64,000 bases of DNA from Allorhizobium pseudoryzae (lineage in GTDB: Bacteria > Pseudomonadota > Alphaproteobacteria > Rhizobiales > Rhizobiaceae): contig NZ_CP049243.1 of NCBI RefSeq assembly GCF_011046245.1, positions 62,001 through 126,000 of the forward strand, written 5' to 3'. The notes under the pieces are model-generated. The model made no database searches, was not told the DNA's origin, and worked only from the letters and a program-made list of their open reading frames with translations. The first letter of the stretch is position 1, and the number at the start of each line of letters is the position of its first letter. Position numbers and translations under genes: made by a program. This document shows positions 26,064 through 34,666 of this stretch, piece after piece.

Positions 26064-26307
26064 TTGGGCAGACCGTGCTCATCGTAAAAATCGGAATGGT
26101 CGGAGTTGTACCGGGCGGAACGTTCTTACGATCCTCCTCCGCCAACGCAAGGAAATCCTCAAATGGGTCGATCTTCTGCGCGATCGGTGTGAGTATCGCG
26201 GCCGGTCTCTCGTTGCGGCAGATCACCATTTCATCGCCGCGGAGAGCGAGTTCAATCAACTCCTCGAGCCGTTCCGCCGCTTCCGTCACGTCAACAAGAA
26301 CTTTCAT
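26050..26307 (-). CDS. Phd-family antitoxin-like protein
   Basis: 85 residues from the ATG at 26307, downstream of a VapC-type toxin and overlapping the integrase start by 14 bp. The sequence MKVLVDVTEAAERLEELIELAL followed by GDEMVICRNERPAAILTPI is the Phd/YefM fold, which binds operator DNA. The C-terminal tail normally neutralises a toxin; here it runs PPGTTPTIPIF and differs from the tail of the first Phd-like gene. The cluster therefore has two antitoxin-like genes around one toxin. It may be a second antitoxin, a regulator, or the remnant of another pair. Confidence 0.7.
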   Translation of the reverse strand: MKVLVDVTEAAERLEELIELALRGDEMVICRNERPAAILTPIAQKIDPFEDFLALAEEDRKNVPPGTTPTIPIFTMSTVCPNERC

Positions 26308-26319
26308 GTTCAACGCCCT

Positions 26320-26697
26320 CTACCAGACACGTTCGTGCAGCACCGCATCGAAGACCAGATCCGTCGAGATGAAAGCGCAACGCTCAAGCCGCGCCTGGGC
26401 TGCCAGGATTCGATCCCAAGGATCGCGATGCTCCCAGTCGAAGCTTGCTGCCAGTTCGGCATGCAGGTCGTTGATGGCAAGGGTTTGTAATCCACTCGCG
26501 CTTACCGCGGCGCGCAATTCCTGCGGTTTCAGGTCGAGCTTCTTCAGCCGCATCTTGTTGTCCAGTTCGTAGAAGGAGACCGCGCTGACGAGGACGGTGT
26601 TGCCCTTGTCCTCGATCAGTGAGCGCGAACGCGGGGAAAGACGTGGACTGCCGATCGTCCACCAATAAACGGCGTGACTGTCGAGCAGCACTTTCAT
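26320..26697 (-). CDS. PIN-domain toxin (VapC-like)
   Basis: 125 residues, a single PIN domain of RNase-fold toxins. The start MKVLLDSHAVYWW holds the first catalytic Asp (D6). Further acidic residues are E44 (SFYELDNKM), D95 (RDPWDRILAAQA) and D113 (ISTDLVFDA), giving a full metal-binding set. The DPWDRILAAQA motif is typical of the type paired with Phd/YefM antitoxins. Its ATG overlaps the upstream antitoxin stop by four bases. The predicted activity is RNA cleavage, usually of tRNA or rRNA, countered by the antitoxin encoded upstream. Confidence 0.88.
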   Translation of the reverse strand: MKVLLDSHAVYWWTIGSPRLSPRSRSLIEDKGNTVLVSAVSFYELDNKMRLKKLDLKPQELRAAVSASGLQTLAINDLHAELAASFDWEHRDPWDRILAAQARLERCAFISTDLVFDAVLHERVW

Positions 26698-26987
26698 GAG
26701 TGGTTATTGGGACCGTTGGACGTTCCCTGCCAGACGCCGACATCGTCGTTTAAGTCACCGGCGTCGATCGCTGCCTGTTCGGCGTCGATCTCGTCGAACA
26801 GGTCGTCAGGCAGGCCACGATGCCGTAAGAGGCCAAATGGGCGCTTGCCGCCGTCGGCCGGGCCGATGCGGGCATAGATTTCGTTGCCGCGCATGATGAT
26901 GATTTCTTCGCCCTGGTTGGCGCGTTCGAGCACCTCGGCGAAGTTCTTGCGCGCCTCGCTGATCTTGTAGCTGGTTTGGGGCATCAT
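26694..26987 (-). CDS. Phd/YefM-family antitoxin
   Basis: 97 residues from the ATG at 26987 with CGGAG upstream; a longer frame goes to 27029. The N-terminus TSYKISEARKNFAEVLERANQGEEIIIMRGNEIYARIGP is a textbook Phd fold. The C-terminal part (LPDDLFDEIDAEQAAID) is acidic and likely wraps the PIN toxin. Its stop overlaps the toxin ATG (4 bp), so the pair is co-translated in the usual antitoxin-first order. Autorepression of the promoter upstream of 26987 is expected for the family. Confidence 0.85.
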   Translation of the reverse strand: MMPQTSYKISEARKNFAEVLERANQGEEIIIMRGNEIYARIGPADGGKRPFGLLRHRGLPDDLFDEIDAEQAAIDAGDLNDDVGVWQGTSNGPNNHS

Positions 26988-27164
26988 ACGCTCCGATTTT
27001 GCCTGTGGAACTGAACGATAGCACCCCAATTGGGTGCGTACAAGACGTCTGTACGCATCACATTCGATAAGGGTTACTTATCGATGGTTAGCGATGCGCT
27101 GGTGCAATCTATGCAGTGGCGAACCCAAACGCCAAGATAGATTTCCTTTAGCAAATCGTTTACC

Positions 27165-28307
27165 ATGATTTCAATGACTTACGATCTCGCGAAAATCAGC
27201 ATGACAGCCCTGCTGCGGCCGGCGTTCGACGCCGGCATCGCGCTCACCCGTCTCGACGAGCGCATCGCCCGCTCACCGGTCGGCGAGGGCTTCCTCGAGC
27301 GCATGCACTATGCCGACGCCTGCGCCTCCCTGTGGATCGACGGCGAGCTCGTCCATCTCGAACACCTCGTCCTCCACGACGCATTTCGCGATACCCGCAC
27401 CCCGACCCACGAACTGACCATCGCCCGCGACGTTTTGCGAACCCGTCGGCGCATTTGTGGCCAGTTACCGGATTGGGCGTTGTCGGCCGACGGCATTAGG
27501 ACGCTGCGAAAGACAGCAGAAATCACGGCGGCTGACACGGAAGAGAAGCAGACGATCGGTGCCATCCGGAGTGCGGTCGCAAGTGATCCGGAAGGGGAGG
27601 GGGGTGATGATGATGTGGACAATCTACCCGGTCTTGATTATGCCGCCATCGATGCGCTGCTGGTCCGATCCGAAGCGGCGATTGAACAAGCAAGAAAGCC
27701 CGGTCGGGCTTTGGCCGATACTCGCGAACGAGACCCTCTCGTCTACGATCTCGACTGGGACGAGGAGGCACGGCTCGACGAATGGCGTGGCGTGCTGCGC
27801 CAGGCCGAACAACTGCCCGCGGTGCTGCAGGCGATTGTCGCCCTCGACGCCTGGAACGAGATTTCCGTGCTGCAGCACGCGCCCTGGCTCGGCCGGCTTT
27901 TTTGCGCGTCGATCCTGCGACAGGCGGGCATCACGTCAGGGGCCCATCTCGCTCCGATCAATCTCGGCCTGAAAACTATTCCTGTCGATCTGCGCCGGCA
28001 TCGCGATCGTGAAACCCGGCTGCTGGCCATCGCCCATGGGCTTTTGGCAACCGCCGAGATCGGCATGAAAGAGCATGACCGACTGGCGCTGGTGCGCACG
28101 CTGATGGAGCGGAAGCTGGAGGGGCGGCGGACGTCTTCGAAATTGCCGGAGCTGGTCGAGCTGGTCATGGCAAAACCATTGGTGTCGGCCGGGATGGTCG
28201 CGAAAACGCTCGAGGTGACGCCGCAGGCGGCGCGGCGGATTGTTTTGGAGCTGGGGTTGAGGGAGATGACGGGAAGGGGGAGGTTTCGAGCTTGGGGGAC
28301 AATCTGA
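27165..28307 (+). CDS. RHE_PE00001/DUF1612-family protein
   Basis: 380 residues from the ATG at 27165 (another at 27174). The N-terminus [33 protein letters not shown] and the segment [28 protein letters not shown] are the hallmarks of a family annotated in rhizobial plasmids as RHE_PE00001 or DUF1612, whose members resemble Fic-associated proteins at the N-terminus and end in a small helix-turn-helix (here [24 protein letters not shown]). The function is not known; DNA binding is suggested by the C-terminus. The family recurs near replication and integration genes on rhizobial plasmids, which supports an extrachromosomal or mobile origin of this segment. Confidence 0.75.
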   Translation: MISMTYDLAKISMTALLRPAFDAGIALTRLDERIARSPVGEGFLERMHYADACASLWIDGELVHLEHLVLHDAFRDTRTPTHELTIARDVLRTRRRICGQLPDWALSADGIRTLRKTAEITAADTEEKQTIGAIRSAVASDPEGEGGDDDVDNLPGLDYAAIDALLVRSEAAIEQARKPGRALADTRERDPLVYDLDWDEEARLDEWRGVLRQAEQLPAVLQAIVALDAWNEISVLQHAPWLGRLFCASILRQAGITSGAHLAPINLGLKTIPVDLRRHRDRETRLLAIAHGLLATAEIGMKEHDRLALVRTLMERKLEGRRTSSKLPELVELVMAKPLVSAGMVAKTLEVTPQAARRIVLELGLREMTGRGRFRAWGTI

Positions 28308-28599
28308 GACCGGATTATTCGCTTCCATTTCCGGCGTTTGCTCGCGAGTTGATAGTAAACCTTAGTAGGAGATGTATTGCTCGCTGATATACGTTGTTGA
28401 GGATTCTACTCGGGTTGCTCAGATGGCGATCACGGATCAACGTTTTGGCTTTACGGCTGAATAGGATATTGATGTCGCTGAGCTGAGAGCCTCAGTTGTG
28501 TGCCAATCATGCCGCTTGGATGGATTGCGGGATCAGCCCTCAGTTGCGCCACATAAATCTATGTGCTACACCACATTAAATTGTGGGTGGCTTGCGCTG

Positions 28600-28890
28600 A
28601 TGCCTTACACGGAATTCCTTGAAGAGCTCGGGAAGGCTGGGTTAAGCGTTCGAGCGTTTGCCGAACTCATAGGGATGAACCCGAACTCGATTTCAAACTA
28701 TGCACGTTCTGGCGAAATCCCCTCCCATCTTGCTCTTATCGCTGTTCTCATTGTCGGCATCTCGGCACTGGGCGGCGACTATAAGAAAATCATGTCGCGT
28801 GTCGAGGTTGCCCACAAAAAGCCTCGTGGGGGTGGAAGGCCAGGGCACTTCGGCGGTGACCGGCAAGCGGATCTGGACCTTGAGAGATGA
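28600..28890 (+). CDS. Small HTH regulator of a restriction-modification-like operon
   Basis: 96 residues from the ATG at 28600; a longer frame from 28498 has no sensible start. An XRE-like helix-turn-helix is visible as LSVRAFAELIGMNPNSISNYARSGEIP, followed by a short hydrophobic segment (LALIAVLIVGISALG) and a basic tail (AHKKPRGGGRPGHFGG). It lies 36 bp before the large methyltransferase gene on the same strand. Small HTH proteins in this place commonly act as controller proteins that delay nuclease expression until the host DNA is methylated. That role is inferred. Confidence 0.65.
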   Translation: MPYTEFLEELGKAGLSVRAFAELIGMNPNSISNYARSGEIPSHLALIAVLIVGISALGGDYKKIMSRVEVAHKKPRGGGRPGHFGGDRQADLDLER

Positions 28891-28926
28891 CCGATATCCT
28901 GATCCATCCGGCCGCGAGGTCTCTTG

Positions 28927-31900
28927 ATGGTTGACATTACGGAGATCGTCCGAGACTTTGGAGCGGATCCGGACAGTTTTCGTCTCCTTGATGAGGATGG
29001 ACCTGACCTTCTGCCCTATGCGACACTGGTTGCCTCTCGGCGGCGGCAGGACGGCCCTCTCGCAAAGGTCGCCGCGGTATATGAGTGGCAAGGCGCGCCG
29101 CTCATGTTTCTTGTCAATGTCGATGACCTGGACGGGGATGCTGATCTTCAAAAGATCCGGCGACTTCTCGCTATGCGGGGCGATGCGCCGTATGTTGGTG
29201 TTGTCAGTCCGGGACGATTGGATGTTTTTAGAGTTGCCCTTGACAGGAAACGATTATCAGAAGCCCGCGTCAAAAACGAGGGTGCCATTGCAGATCGCGC
29301 AACCACATTTGCGCGACTTGCGAACGCAAGACCTAAGGCCGCTGTCAGTCGCCACAACTGGATCTCCAATGTCGTCCTGAGTTTGTTAACCGGGTCTATC
29401 ACAAAGTTGGTCAGCCTGTCCGGAATCGGTGACGACGACGGGATTTCGCTTGTCGGACGGGCCCTTTTTACGCGGTTTCTTGCCGATCGCGGCTTACTTC
29501 CTCCCGCGATGATCGAAATTCATTCGGGTGCGACCCTCTTCGATAACCGCGTAGTGGCAAAACAGACCTCTGAATGGCTGGACAAGACCTTCAACGGCGA
29601 TCTTCTGCCTTTGAGCGAAGGCATATGGGAAATACTGCCTGACCAGGCGTATCAAGTGCTCGGCGATATACTGCGGCGCGCTCCAGATGGGCAGCTCTAT
29701 CTCGGATGGCAGGAAAAATGGGATCATCTGGATTTTGCTCACATTCCGGTTGGAGTTTTGAGCCAAGCCTACGAGCTTCATCTACGTCGACACGCACCCC
29801 TTCAGCAGAGGCGCGAGGGCGGTTACTACACACCGCGGCCTATCGCCGATCTTCTCGTCCGTGCGTCGTTGAAGGCGCACGGTCGCAACGGATTTGCGCA
29901 CAATGCGCGCATTCTCGACCCGGCCGCGGGTGCGGGCGTCTTTCTACTGACCGCGTTCCGTGAACTCGTCGCCGAGACATGGCGATATGAGGGTGTTCGT
30001 CCGCGGACGACGAAACTCAGGGAGATTCTATATGACCAGATCTCGGGCTTTGATATCAACGAAGCGGCATTGCGCTTTGCGGCTCTCGGTCTTTATCTCC
30101 TTTCGATTGAGCTCGATCCTGAGCCACGCCCTGTCAATAAGCTTCGCTTCAAGAATCTTCGTGGTCGCGTGCTCCACATGGTCGGCTCACGGGACGAAAA
30201 AGAAGGGGCGGTGCTCGGTAGTCTTGGCCCCGCAGTCTCTGATGAACATAATGGTCAATACGACGTGGTTATCGGCAATCCACCCTGGGCAAGCGGGACC
30301 GGCCTGGCTGACTGGGATCTGGTGCAGAGCAAAATTGGTGCGATAGCCAGGGAGAGGGAGATCTCGATCGCAGCCCCACCCCTGCCAAACGAGGGTCTCG
30401 ACCTGCCGTTCGTTTGGCGTGCTATGGAGTGGGCCAAGCCCGGCGGACAAATTGCATTTGCACTGCATGCGCGGCTGCTGTTTCAGCAGGGCGACGGCAT
30501 GCCCGATGCGCGCCAGGCACTGTTCGAGGCACTAGACGTCACCTCGGTGATTAATGGCGTCGATCTACGTCAGACGAAGGTCTGGCCAGAAATTTCCGCA
30601 CCATTTTGCCTTCTGCTGGCAACGAACAGGAAGCCTGGCGCGACGGCGGGCTTCCGTTTGATTAGCCCAAAGTTAGAAGAGACGTTGAACGATGCCGGCT
30701 CGATGCGGGTTGATGCACTGAATGCAGAGATAATAGCGGCGCATTCGTTTTCTCGGACACCTGAAATCTTGAAGATATTGTACCGAGGCACGAGAGCGGA
30801 TTTGGGTCTTGTCGAGCGCATCCGCGCAAAGGGGTTCCCGACTTTGGAGGCGTTCTGGCGGGAAGCTATTGGCTCGGAACGAGGACACCTGCTAGGCAGC
30901 GGTAACGGTTATCAAAAATTAAGGAAGAGCAGCCGCATACGGAAAAATGGCGATCGGAGGCCGGGTGTCGATGCGCGATATTTGAACGGCTTGCCGGAAC
31001 TTGCGAGCGGAGCGCTGTCATCAGTCTTAATTGAGACCGACGGACTCGCCCGCTTCAACGATGAGCGAATTCATGATCCAAGATCGTCAGATATTTTCCA
31101 AGGCCCGATCGCGATCGTCCATCAGTCTCCTCCGTCGATCTCCGGCCGCATAGGGGTTGCTGTCTCTGACAAGCCGGTCGTTTTCAACGAGAGCTTCTAT
31201 GGTTACAGCCCCGGAAGTCTTGAAGGCTCCGATCAATTTGTTCGCTATCTTGCAATCGTTTTTGGAAGCAAGCTTGCGACTTGGATCGCGCTCGTCACAA
31301 GCGGAAAATTTGGGTTCGAACGCGAGGTAATAGAAAAATCGACGCTCGACAGAATTCCCATTCCAGATTTCCGGTCGCTCAGTCCTCACCAGAAGAGTGA
31401 GGTGATGGATCTGTTCAAAGATCTTTCGCACGGTAACGCTAGCTGGGAAGAGGCCGATAACTGGGTGGCGAGACTATACGGTCTTGGCCGGCAAGACCTG
31501 CAGGTTATCTCCGACACGCTGCGTTATGGTCTGCCGTTCAGCGAGAACAAGCGATTGGCGCAAAGCAAACCCGTTCACGAGGAGCAGTCCGAGTTTTGTG
31601 ACTGGTTGTCTGAAGAACTCTCTCCTTGGTGCGAGCGCTACAAATCACAGATCGTTGTTCTGCCGATTCGACTCCCAAAAGCGTCACCTTGGCTAGCGCT
31701 CGAAATCCGTGTTTCGGCTGATACTCAGAGGCGGACGCCCGATGGCGAATTGGGAGGCCTACTCGCTGCTGCTGATCGATTGGCAGCGACTGAGATGATC
31801 GTGCACGTCGGGAGCTACGGCTTGCTGATCTGCAGACTGGCGCAAATGCGTTATTGGAGCGCGACGCAAGCACGCCTTCTCGCACAACGCATCATCTGGG

Positions 31901-31938
31901 AGCACTCAGATGTTCTGAAAGGTAAAAGTCGCGCATGA
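28927..31938 (+). CDS. Adenine-specific DNA methyltransferase (type IIG/Eco57I-like)
   Basis: 1003 residues from the ATG at 28927, with GAGG eight bases before it. The N-terminal 200 residues resemble a specificity or nuclease-related region without a clear catalytic motif. The methyltransferase core has motif I DPAAGAGVFLLTAF (D331) and the catalytic N-P-P-W at about 451-454 (VIGNPPWASG), which places it among N6-adenine methyltransferases. A target-recognition-like part follows (FGFEREVIEKSTLDRIPIPDF is typical of this group). It should protect host DNA while the partner nuclease, encoded 4 bp overlapping downstream, attacks unmodified DNA. It may instead be the modification part of a less described system. 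Confidence 0.85.
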   Translation: MVDITEIVRDFGADPDSFRLLDEDGPDLLPYATLVASRRRQDGPLAKVAAVYEWQGAPLMFLVNVDDLDGDADLQKIRRLLAMRGDAPYVGVVSPGRLDVFRVALDRKRLSEARVKNEGAIADRATTFARLANARPKAAVSRHNWISNVVLSLLTGSITKLVSLSGIGDDDGISLVGRALFTRFLADRGLLPPAMIEIHSGATLFDNRVVAKQTSEWLDKTFNGDLLPLSEGIWEILPDQAYQVLGDILRRAPDGQLYLGWQEKWDHLDFAHIPVGVLSQAYELHLRRHAPLQQRREGGYYTPRPIADLLVRASLKAHGRNGFAHNARILDPAAGAGVFLLTAFRELVAETWRYEGVRPRTTKLREILYDQISGFDINEAALRFAALGLYLLSIELDPEPRPVNKLRFKNLRGRVLHMVGSRDEKEGAVLGSLGPAVSDEHNGQYDVVIGNPPWASGTGLADWDLVQSKIGAIAREREISIAAPPLPNEGLDLPFVWRAMEWAKPGGQIAFALHARLLFQQGDGMPDARQALFEALDVTSVINGVDLRQTKVWPEISAPFCLLLATNRKPGATAGFRLISPKLEETLNDAGSMRVDALNAEIIAAHSFSRTPEILKILYRGTRADLGLVERIRAKGFPTLEAFWREAIGSERGHLLGSGNGYQKLRKSSRIRKNGDRRPGVDARYLNGLPELASGALSSVLIETDGLARFNDERIHDPRSSDIFQGPIAIVHQSPPSISGRIGVAVSDKPVVFNESFYGYSPGSLEGSDQFVRYLAIVFGSKLATWIALVTSGKFGFEREVIEKSTLDRIPIPDFRSLSPHQKSEVMDLFKDLSHGNASWEEADNWVARLYGLGRQDLQVISDTLRYGLPFSENKRLAQSKPVHEEQSEFCDWLSEELSPWCERYKSQIVVLPIRLPKASPWLALEIRVSADTQRRTPDGELGGLLAAADRLAATEMIVHVGSYGLLICRLAQMRYWSATQARLLAQRIIWEHSDVLKGKSRA

Positions 31939-32642
31939 AGGGGAGCTCTATTCATCCGCGGCCCGATCAAATCGCCGAACTGACTCGCAATATAACCCTT
32001 CCATTGCCAGCGTTGGATACTGACCACCTGGAGATCATCTCAGAGAAGCTAGTCGAAGCCTTCGACGCAATTAGCCTAGTGCACAGGGGCACGGTTCAAG
32101 GGGGAAGCGAAGCCGAGGTAACTGCGATGCTCGTATCCCGCCTAAATTCAATGCTCGATGAAGACCGTCTTCTGTCGCAGCTAATGATTTGTGCTACACG
32201 AGGAACTGAAAGCCTGAGTTTCGACGGCTCCCACCTTGAGAAGCGGCCAGACATCTCAATTCAGCTTACAAACCGCGCGCGCGGCTTTCCTTTGATCGCA
32301 GAAGCAAAACTTATCGATGTGGGAAAAGACGCGAAATTGTATTGCGACAACGGCGTAAGACGTTTTGTCGAGGGCGAATATGCTTGGGGCAGCCGCGAGG
32401 CTCTTATGATCGCATACGTGCGCGACAAATCAACGATCACGGGAAACCTAACGCCCTACCTCAACGCTGTAGCTGGCCAAACCCCGCCGGGTTATCTTGT
32501 CGAAGAATTGGGAGCCGCGTACGGGACATCGGGCGCGGACATTGCTCTTAGCACGCATGGGCGAAACTTCCTTTACCCTCATGCTGGACCACCACCGGTG
32601 GGGCCTGGCTCAATCGTTCTTTGGCATGTCTGGCTCACCTGA
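31935..32642 (+). CDS. Putative PD-(D/E)XK restriction nuclease
   Basis: 235 residues starting inside the methyltransferase stop (ATGA overlap). A PD-(D/E)XK site can be read: an N-terminal Glu in SEAEVTAML (E61), Asp106 in RPDISIQL, then Glu123 and Lys125 in LIAEAKLI. The spacing D-x16-E-x-K is normal for this fold. The rest (YAWGSREALMIAYV, TLYLN-like strands) fits a small restriction endonuclease. Coupling to the methyltransferase makes it the likely cutting subunit. Whether it works alone, or with the large protein as one enzyme, cannot be seen. Confidence 0.7.
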   Translation: MKGSSIHPRPDQIAELTRNITLPLPALDTDHLEIISEKLVEAFDAISLVHRGTVQGGSEAEVTAMLVSRLNSMLDEDRLLSQLMICATRGTESLSFDGSHLEKRPDISIQLTNRARGFPLIAEAKLIDVGKDAKLYCDNGVRRFVEGEYAWGSREALMIAYVRDKSTITGNLTPYLNAVAGQTPPGYLVEELGAAYGTSGADIALSTHGRNFLYPHAGPPPVGPGSIVLWHVWLT

Positions 32643-32785
32643 GTATGTCAAGCTCGGCACACAATGTTCAATTCGTCCGGTGTCATAAGCAGATTACTGA
32701 ATTAGGTCTTGCGTCACATCAAAATGCGCAGATTAATGGGTATCGCAAGCAATCATTGGCGGCTCTTCGACAAACGGTACTACGC

Positions 32786-33265
32786 TCAGGACGGTTGGTG
32801 AGCTCCTCGCCGCTGCACTATTGTCTTACTCAGTATCCGTCTGTTGATTCTCTGCTTCCAGCGAAGCTGTGCTTCTGAGAGCTTCCGTTGCAGTTTCGTC
32901 TGCTTTAGAAAACGGTATTCCTTTTCGCCGTAGAGATAGCCCATTCGATAGGCGTGCTCGATAAGATCGTCGTTGGCATTGGCAGAGGGATCGGCCTGAA
33001 TGCGTTTCAGCCCTTCGAAGAGATTACCGGTGTCGATCCCGACAAAACGGTTGATGCAGACATTACCAACGTAGGTCGTGGCACCATTGTGGCGGTTGCG
33101 AATATAGCAGTGTTCGAGAATGTTTTGGCCACAAGGGCACTGATCAAGCTCCTCGCTGATCTCGACTCCGACCAGATCCCACTCAAGGCGTGCAGTCTCG
33201 AATACCCTGGACTGTGACAAAGGAACAATGTGGGCTTTCAGCCGCTCGAAGTTATGGCCTTCCAT
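32786..33265 (-). CDS. Zinc-ribbon-like protein downstream of the CapH/CapP pair
   Basis: 159 residues with GGGAG before the ATG at 33265, only five bases after the CapP-like stop. A compact Cys set is present: C43-P-C45, C53 and C70 within CPCGQNILEHCYIRN and TTYVGNVCINRF, a pattern like a beta-ribbon zinc site. The rest is helical (RMGYLYGEKEYRFLKQTKLQRK). Similar small proteins occur, as I recall, in phage and plasmid contexts without assigned function. Its operon position after capH-capP suggests a third component in controlling the adjacent CBASS system, or a nucleic-acid binder. Confidence 0.6.
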   Translation of the reverse strand: MEGHNFERLKAHIVPLSQSRVFETARLEWDLVGVEISEELDQCPCGQNILEHCYIRNRHNGATTYVGNVCINRFVGIDTGNLFEGLKRIQADPSANANDDLIEHAYRMGYLYGEKEYRFLKQTKLQRKLSEAQLRWKQRINRRILSKTIVQRRGAHQPS

Positions 33266-33270
33266 TGCGC

Positions 33271-34176
33271 CTACTCCCTGCGGAAGCGTTCCTGTTGCGC
33301 ACGCCAGCGGTCACGCGTCGTCAAATCCTCGTTCTCTTCCTCGTCTTCATCGGCCTTTTCATGCCAGAGCATGATGAGTGCAAAACCGTTTTGCTGGAGG
33401 CAAACCTGTTCGCTGATGTTCGGCGCCGGCGTAGCTCGAGGTATATCGATCCAGATATCGGGAAGTTGGTTATCGACCTCGCTTGGAATGCCGATCTGCA
33501 GGCCTCGCCTGTAGAAAAGTGAACCTTGGGGAACCGCCCCGTCTCGACGAGCGGCGACGAAGGGAAAGCGTTTTCGATCGTGATAAACGCGGACCACCTT
33601 TCCGTCTTTTACAACAATAAAGGCGAGAGCTTCCGGATGATAAGTGGCGTAGGCTCTCGCCATCGCCTCCTTGCTGACGCCGAAATGGCGAGCAAGTTCG
33701 AACACTTGTTCCAGGCTGGGCAACGGACGCTTCTTGAACGCATCGCGCAATCTTGGCGGGGGCATCAAGATCAGTGACGAGAACCGATTGGCCTCAACCT
33801 CCATCCTTGCGCGGCGGTCACCCTCCTTTGCGTATAAGGTTCGGAGGTCAGCTTTCGAGCAAAGGAACTGACCGCTCTTATCAGGGACATGATTGGCGAT
33901 GAGGAAGTGTCCGAGCTCGTGTCCGATCGTGAATCGGCGACGGGCTTCGCTGACGCCCTTCTTCACCAGGATGACACCACGGCTACGATTCGTGTCCGTG
34001 ATCAGCCCGCCTTCAAAACCTTCGGTTCTTAATTCCGCGATTTCTTCAATTTCGAGCTGGAGGGCGAGCTCCTCAATTGGAACCGGGAGGGGTAGGTTAG
34101 GCTCATGCTTCAGGATCAGGCTGACCAGCCCCTCTGGCGATCCGGTATCTGCCAGGTCCATCCGCAGGACGTCCAT
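33271..34176 (-). CDS. capP: CapP-like ImmA/IrrE metallopeptidase
   Basis: 301 residues starting right after the HTH gene stop. The zinc peptidase motif is TIGHELGHFL (H86-E-L-G-H90), with the third ligand in the downstream MEVEANRFSSLILMP helix (E126 or E128). A Cys lies between them in QFLCSKAD (C106). Paired with an upstream HTH gene and divergent from a CBASS operon, it matches the CapH-CapP module, in which CapP cleaves the CapH repressor when DNA damage or single-stranded DNA appears and so raises CBASS expression. Some CapP enzymes use a Cys switch on the zinc; C106 is a candidate for this. The C-terminal 130 residues are a separate acidic domain. Confidence 0.75.
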   Translation of the reverse strand: MDVLRMDLADTGSPEGLVSLILKHEPNLPLPVPIEELALQLEIEEIAELRTEGFEGGLITDTNRSRGVILVKKGVSEARRRFTIGHELGHFLIANHVPDKSGQFLCSKADLRTLYAKEGDRRARMEVEANRFSSLILMPPPRLRDAFKKRPLPSLEQVFELARHFGVSKEAMARAYATYHPEALAFIVVKDGKVVRVYHDRKRFPFVAARRDGAVPQGSLFYRRGLQIGIPSEVDNQLPDIWIDIPRATPAPNISEQVCLQQNGFALIMLWHEKADEDEEENEDLTTRDRWRAQQERFRRE

Positions 34177-34503
34177 TCATTTCCCCTTCGGTTTAAGCCT
34201 GTCCATGAGTACCTGGATCGTCTCCCGATCTTCGGGGCTAAGGGACTTCAGATCCCTGTACATGGCAACGAGGCCGGGCTCTTCATCTTCTCCTTGCGGA
34301 TTTTCTCCAACGAGATCGGCGATGGCAACACGAAAATGCGTGGCGAGCTTTGTTAGAAGTTCGATCGATGGATTCGTGCTGCGGCCCGTCTCCAGATCAT
34401 AAATATGTGTCTTCGAGGCTCCGATCGCGTCTGCAACGTCTTGCAGCGACTGGCGGTTTTTTCCTCTGAGTTCTTTGAGCTTGGCAGCCAAAGACATTGT
34501 CAT
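34177..34503 (-). CDS. capH: CapH-like XRE-family repressor
   Basis: 108 residues from the ATG at 34503 (GGAG nearby); the frame extends to 34668 but through the promoter region. A helix-turn-helix of the XRE type occupies residues 5-60 (LQDVADAIGASKTHIYDLETGRS is diagnostic), with a short acidic linker (GENPQGEDEEPGL) and a helical tail that could oligomerise. The stop abuts the CapP-like start. The gene is divergent from the CBASS operon across 163 bp with inverted and direct repeats, so it probably represses that promoter until cleaved by CapP, as shown for CapH in other CBASS loci. Confidence 0.75.
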   Translation of the reverse strand: MTMSLAAKLKELRGKNRQSLQDVADAIGASKTHIYDLETGRSTNPSIELLTKLATHFRVAIADLVGENPQGEDEEPGLVAMYRDLKSLSPEDRETIQVLMDRLKPKGK

Positions 34504-34666
34504 GATGCTCCGTTGAATCACTGAAGGCGCGTACGCTTCCGCGTCGCGCCGTTCGGTTAATCTGTACGAATTAATAGCACAGAGATTGACGAGCGCAAGC
34601 GTTCGATATATCTGTACAAAAAGATAGTCTTCGTTCTTACGAACCCACGCACCATAGGAGGCGTGC
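34504..34666. promoter_or_regulatory. Divergent CBASS/CapH promoter region with repeats
   Basis: The gap holds an inverted repeat GGCGCG (34526-34531) / CGCGCC (34545-34550), a direct repeat TCTGTACGAA (34561-34570) and TCTGTACAAA (34611-34620), and a small palindrome TTCGT-TCTT-ACGAA (34630-34643). The CD-NTase has a perfect AGGAGG (34656-34661) before its ATG. The repeats are candidate CapH operators; which one is used is not knowable from sequence. Confidence 0.5.
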
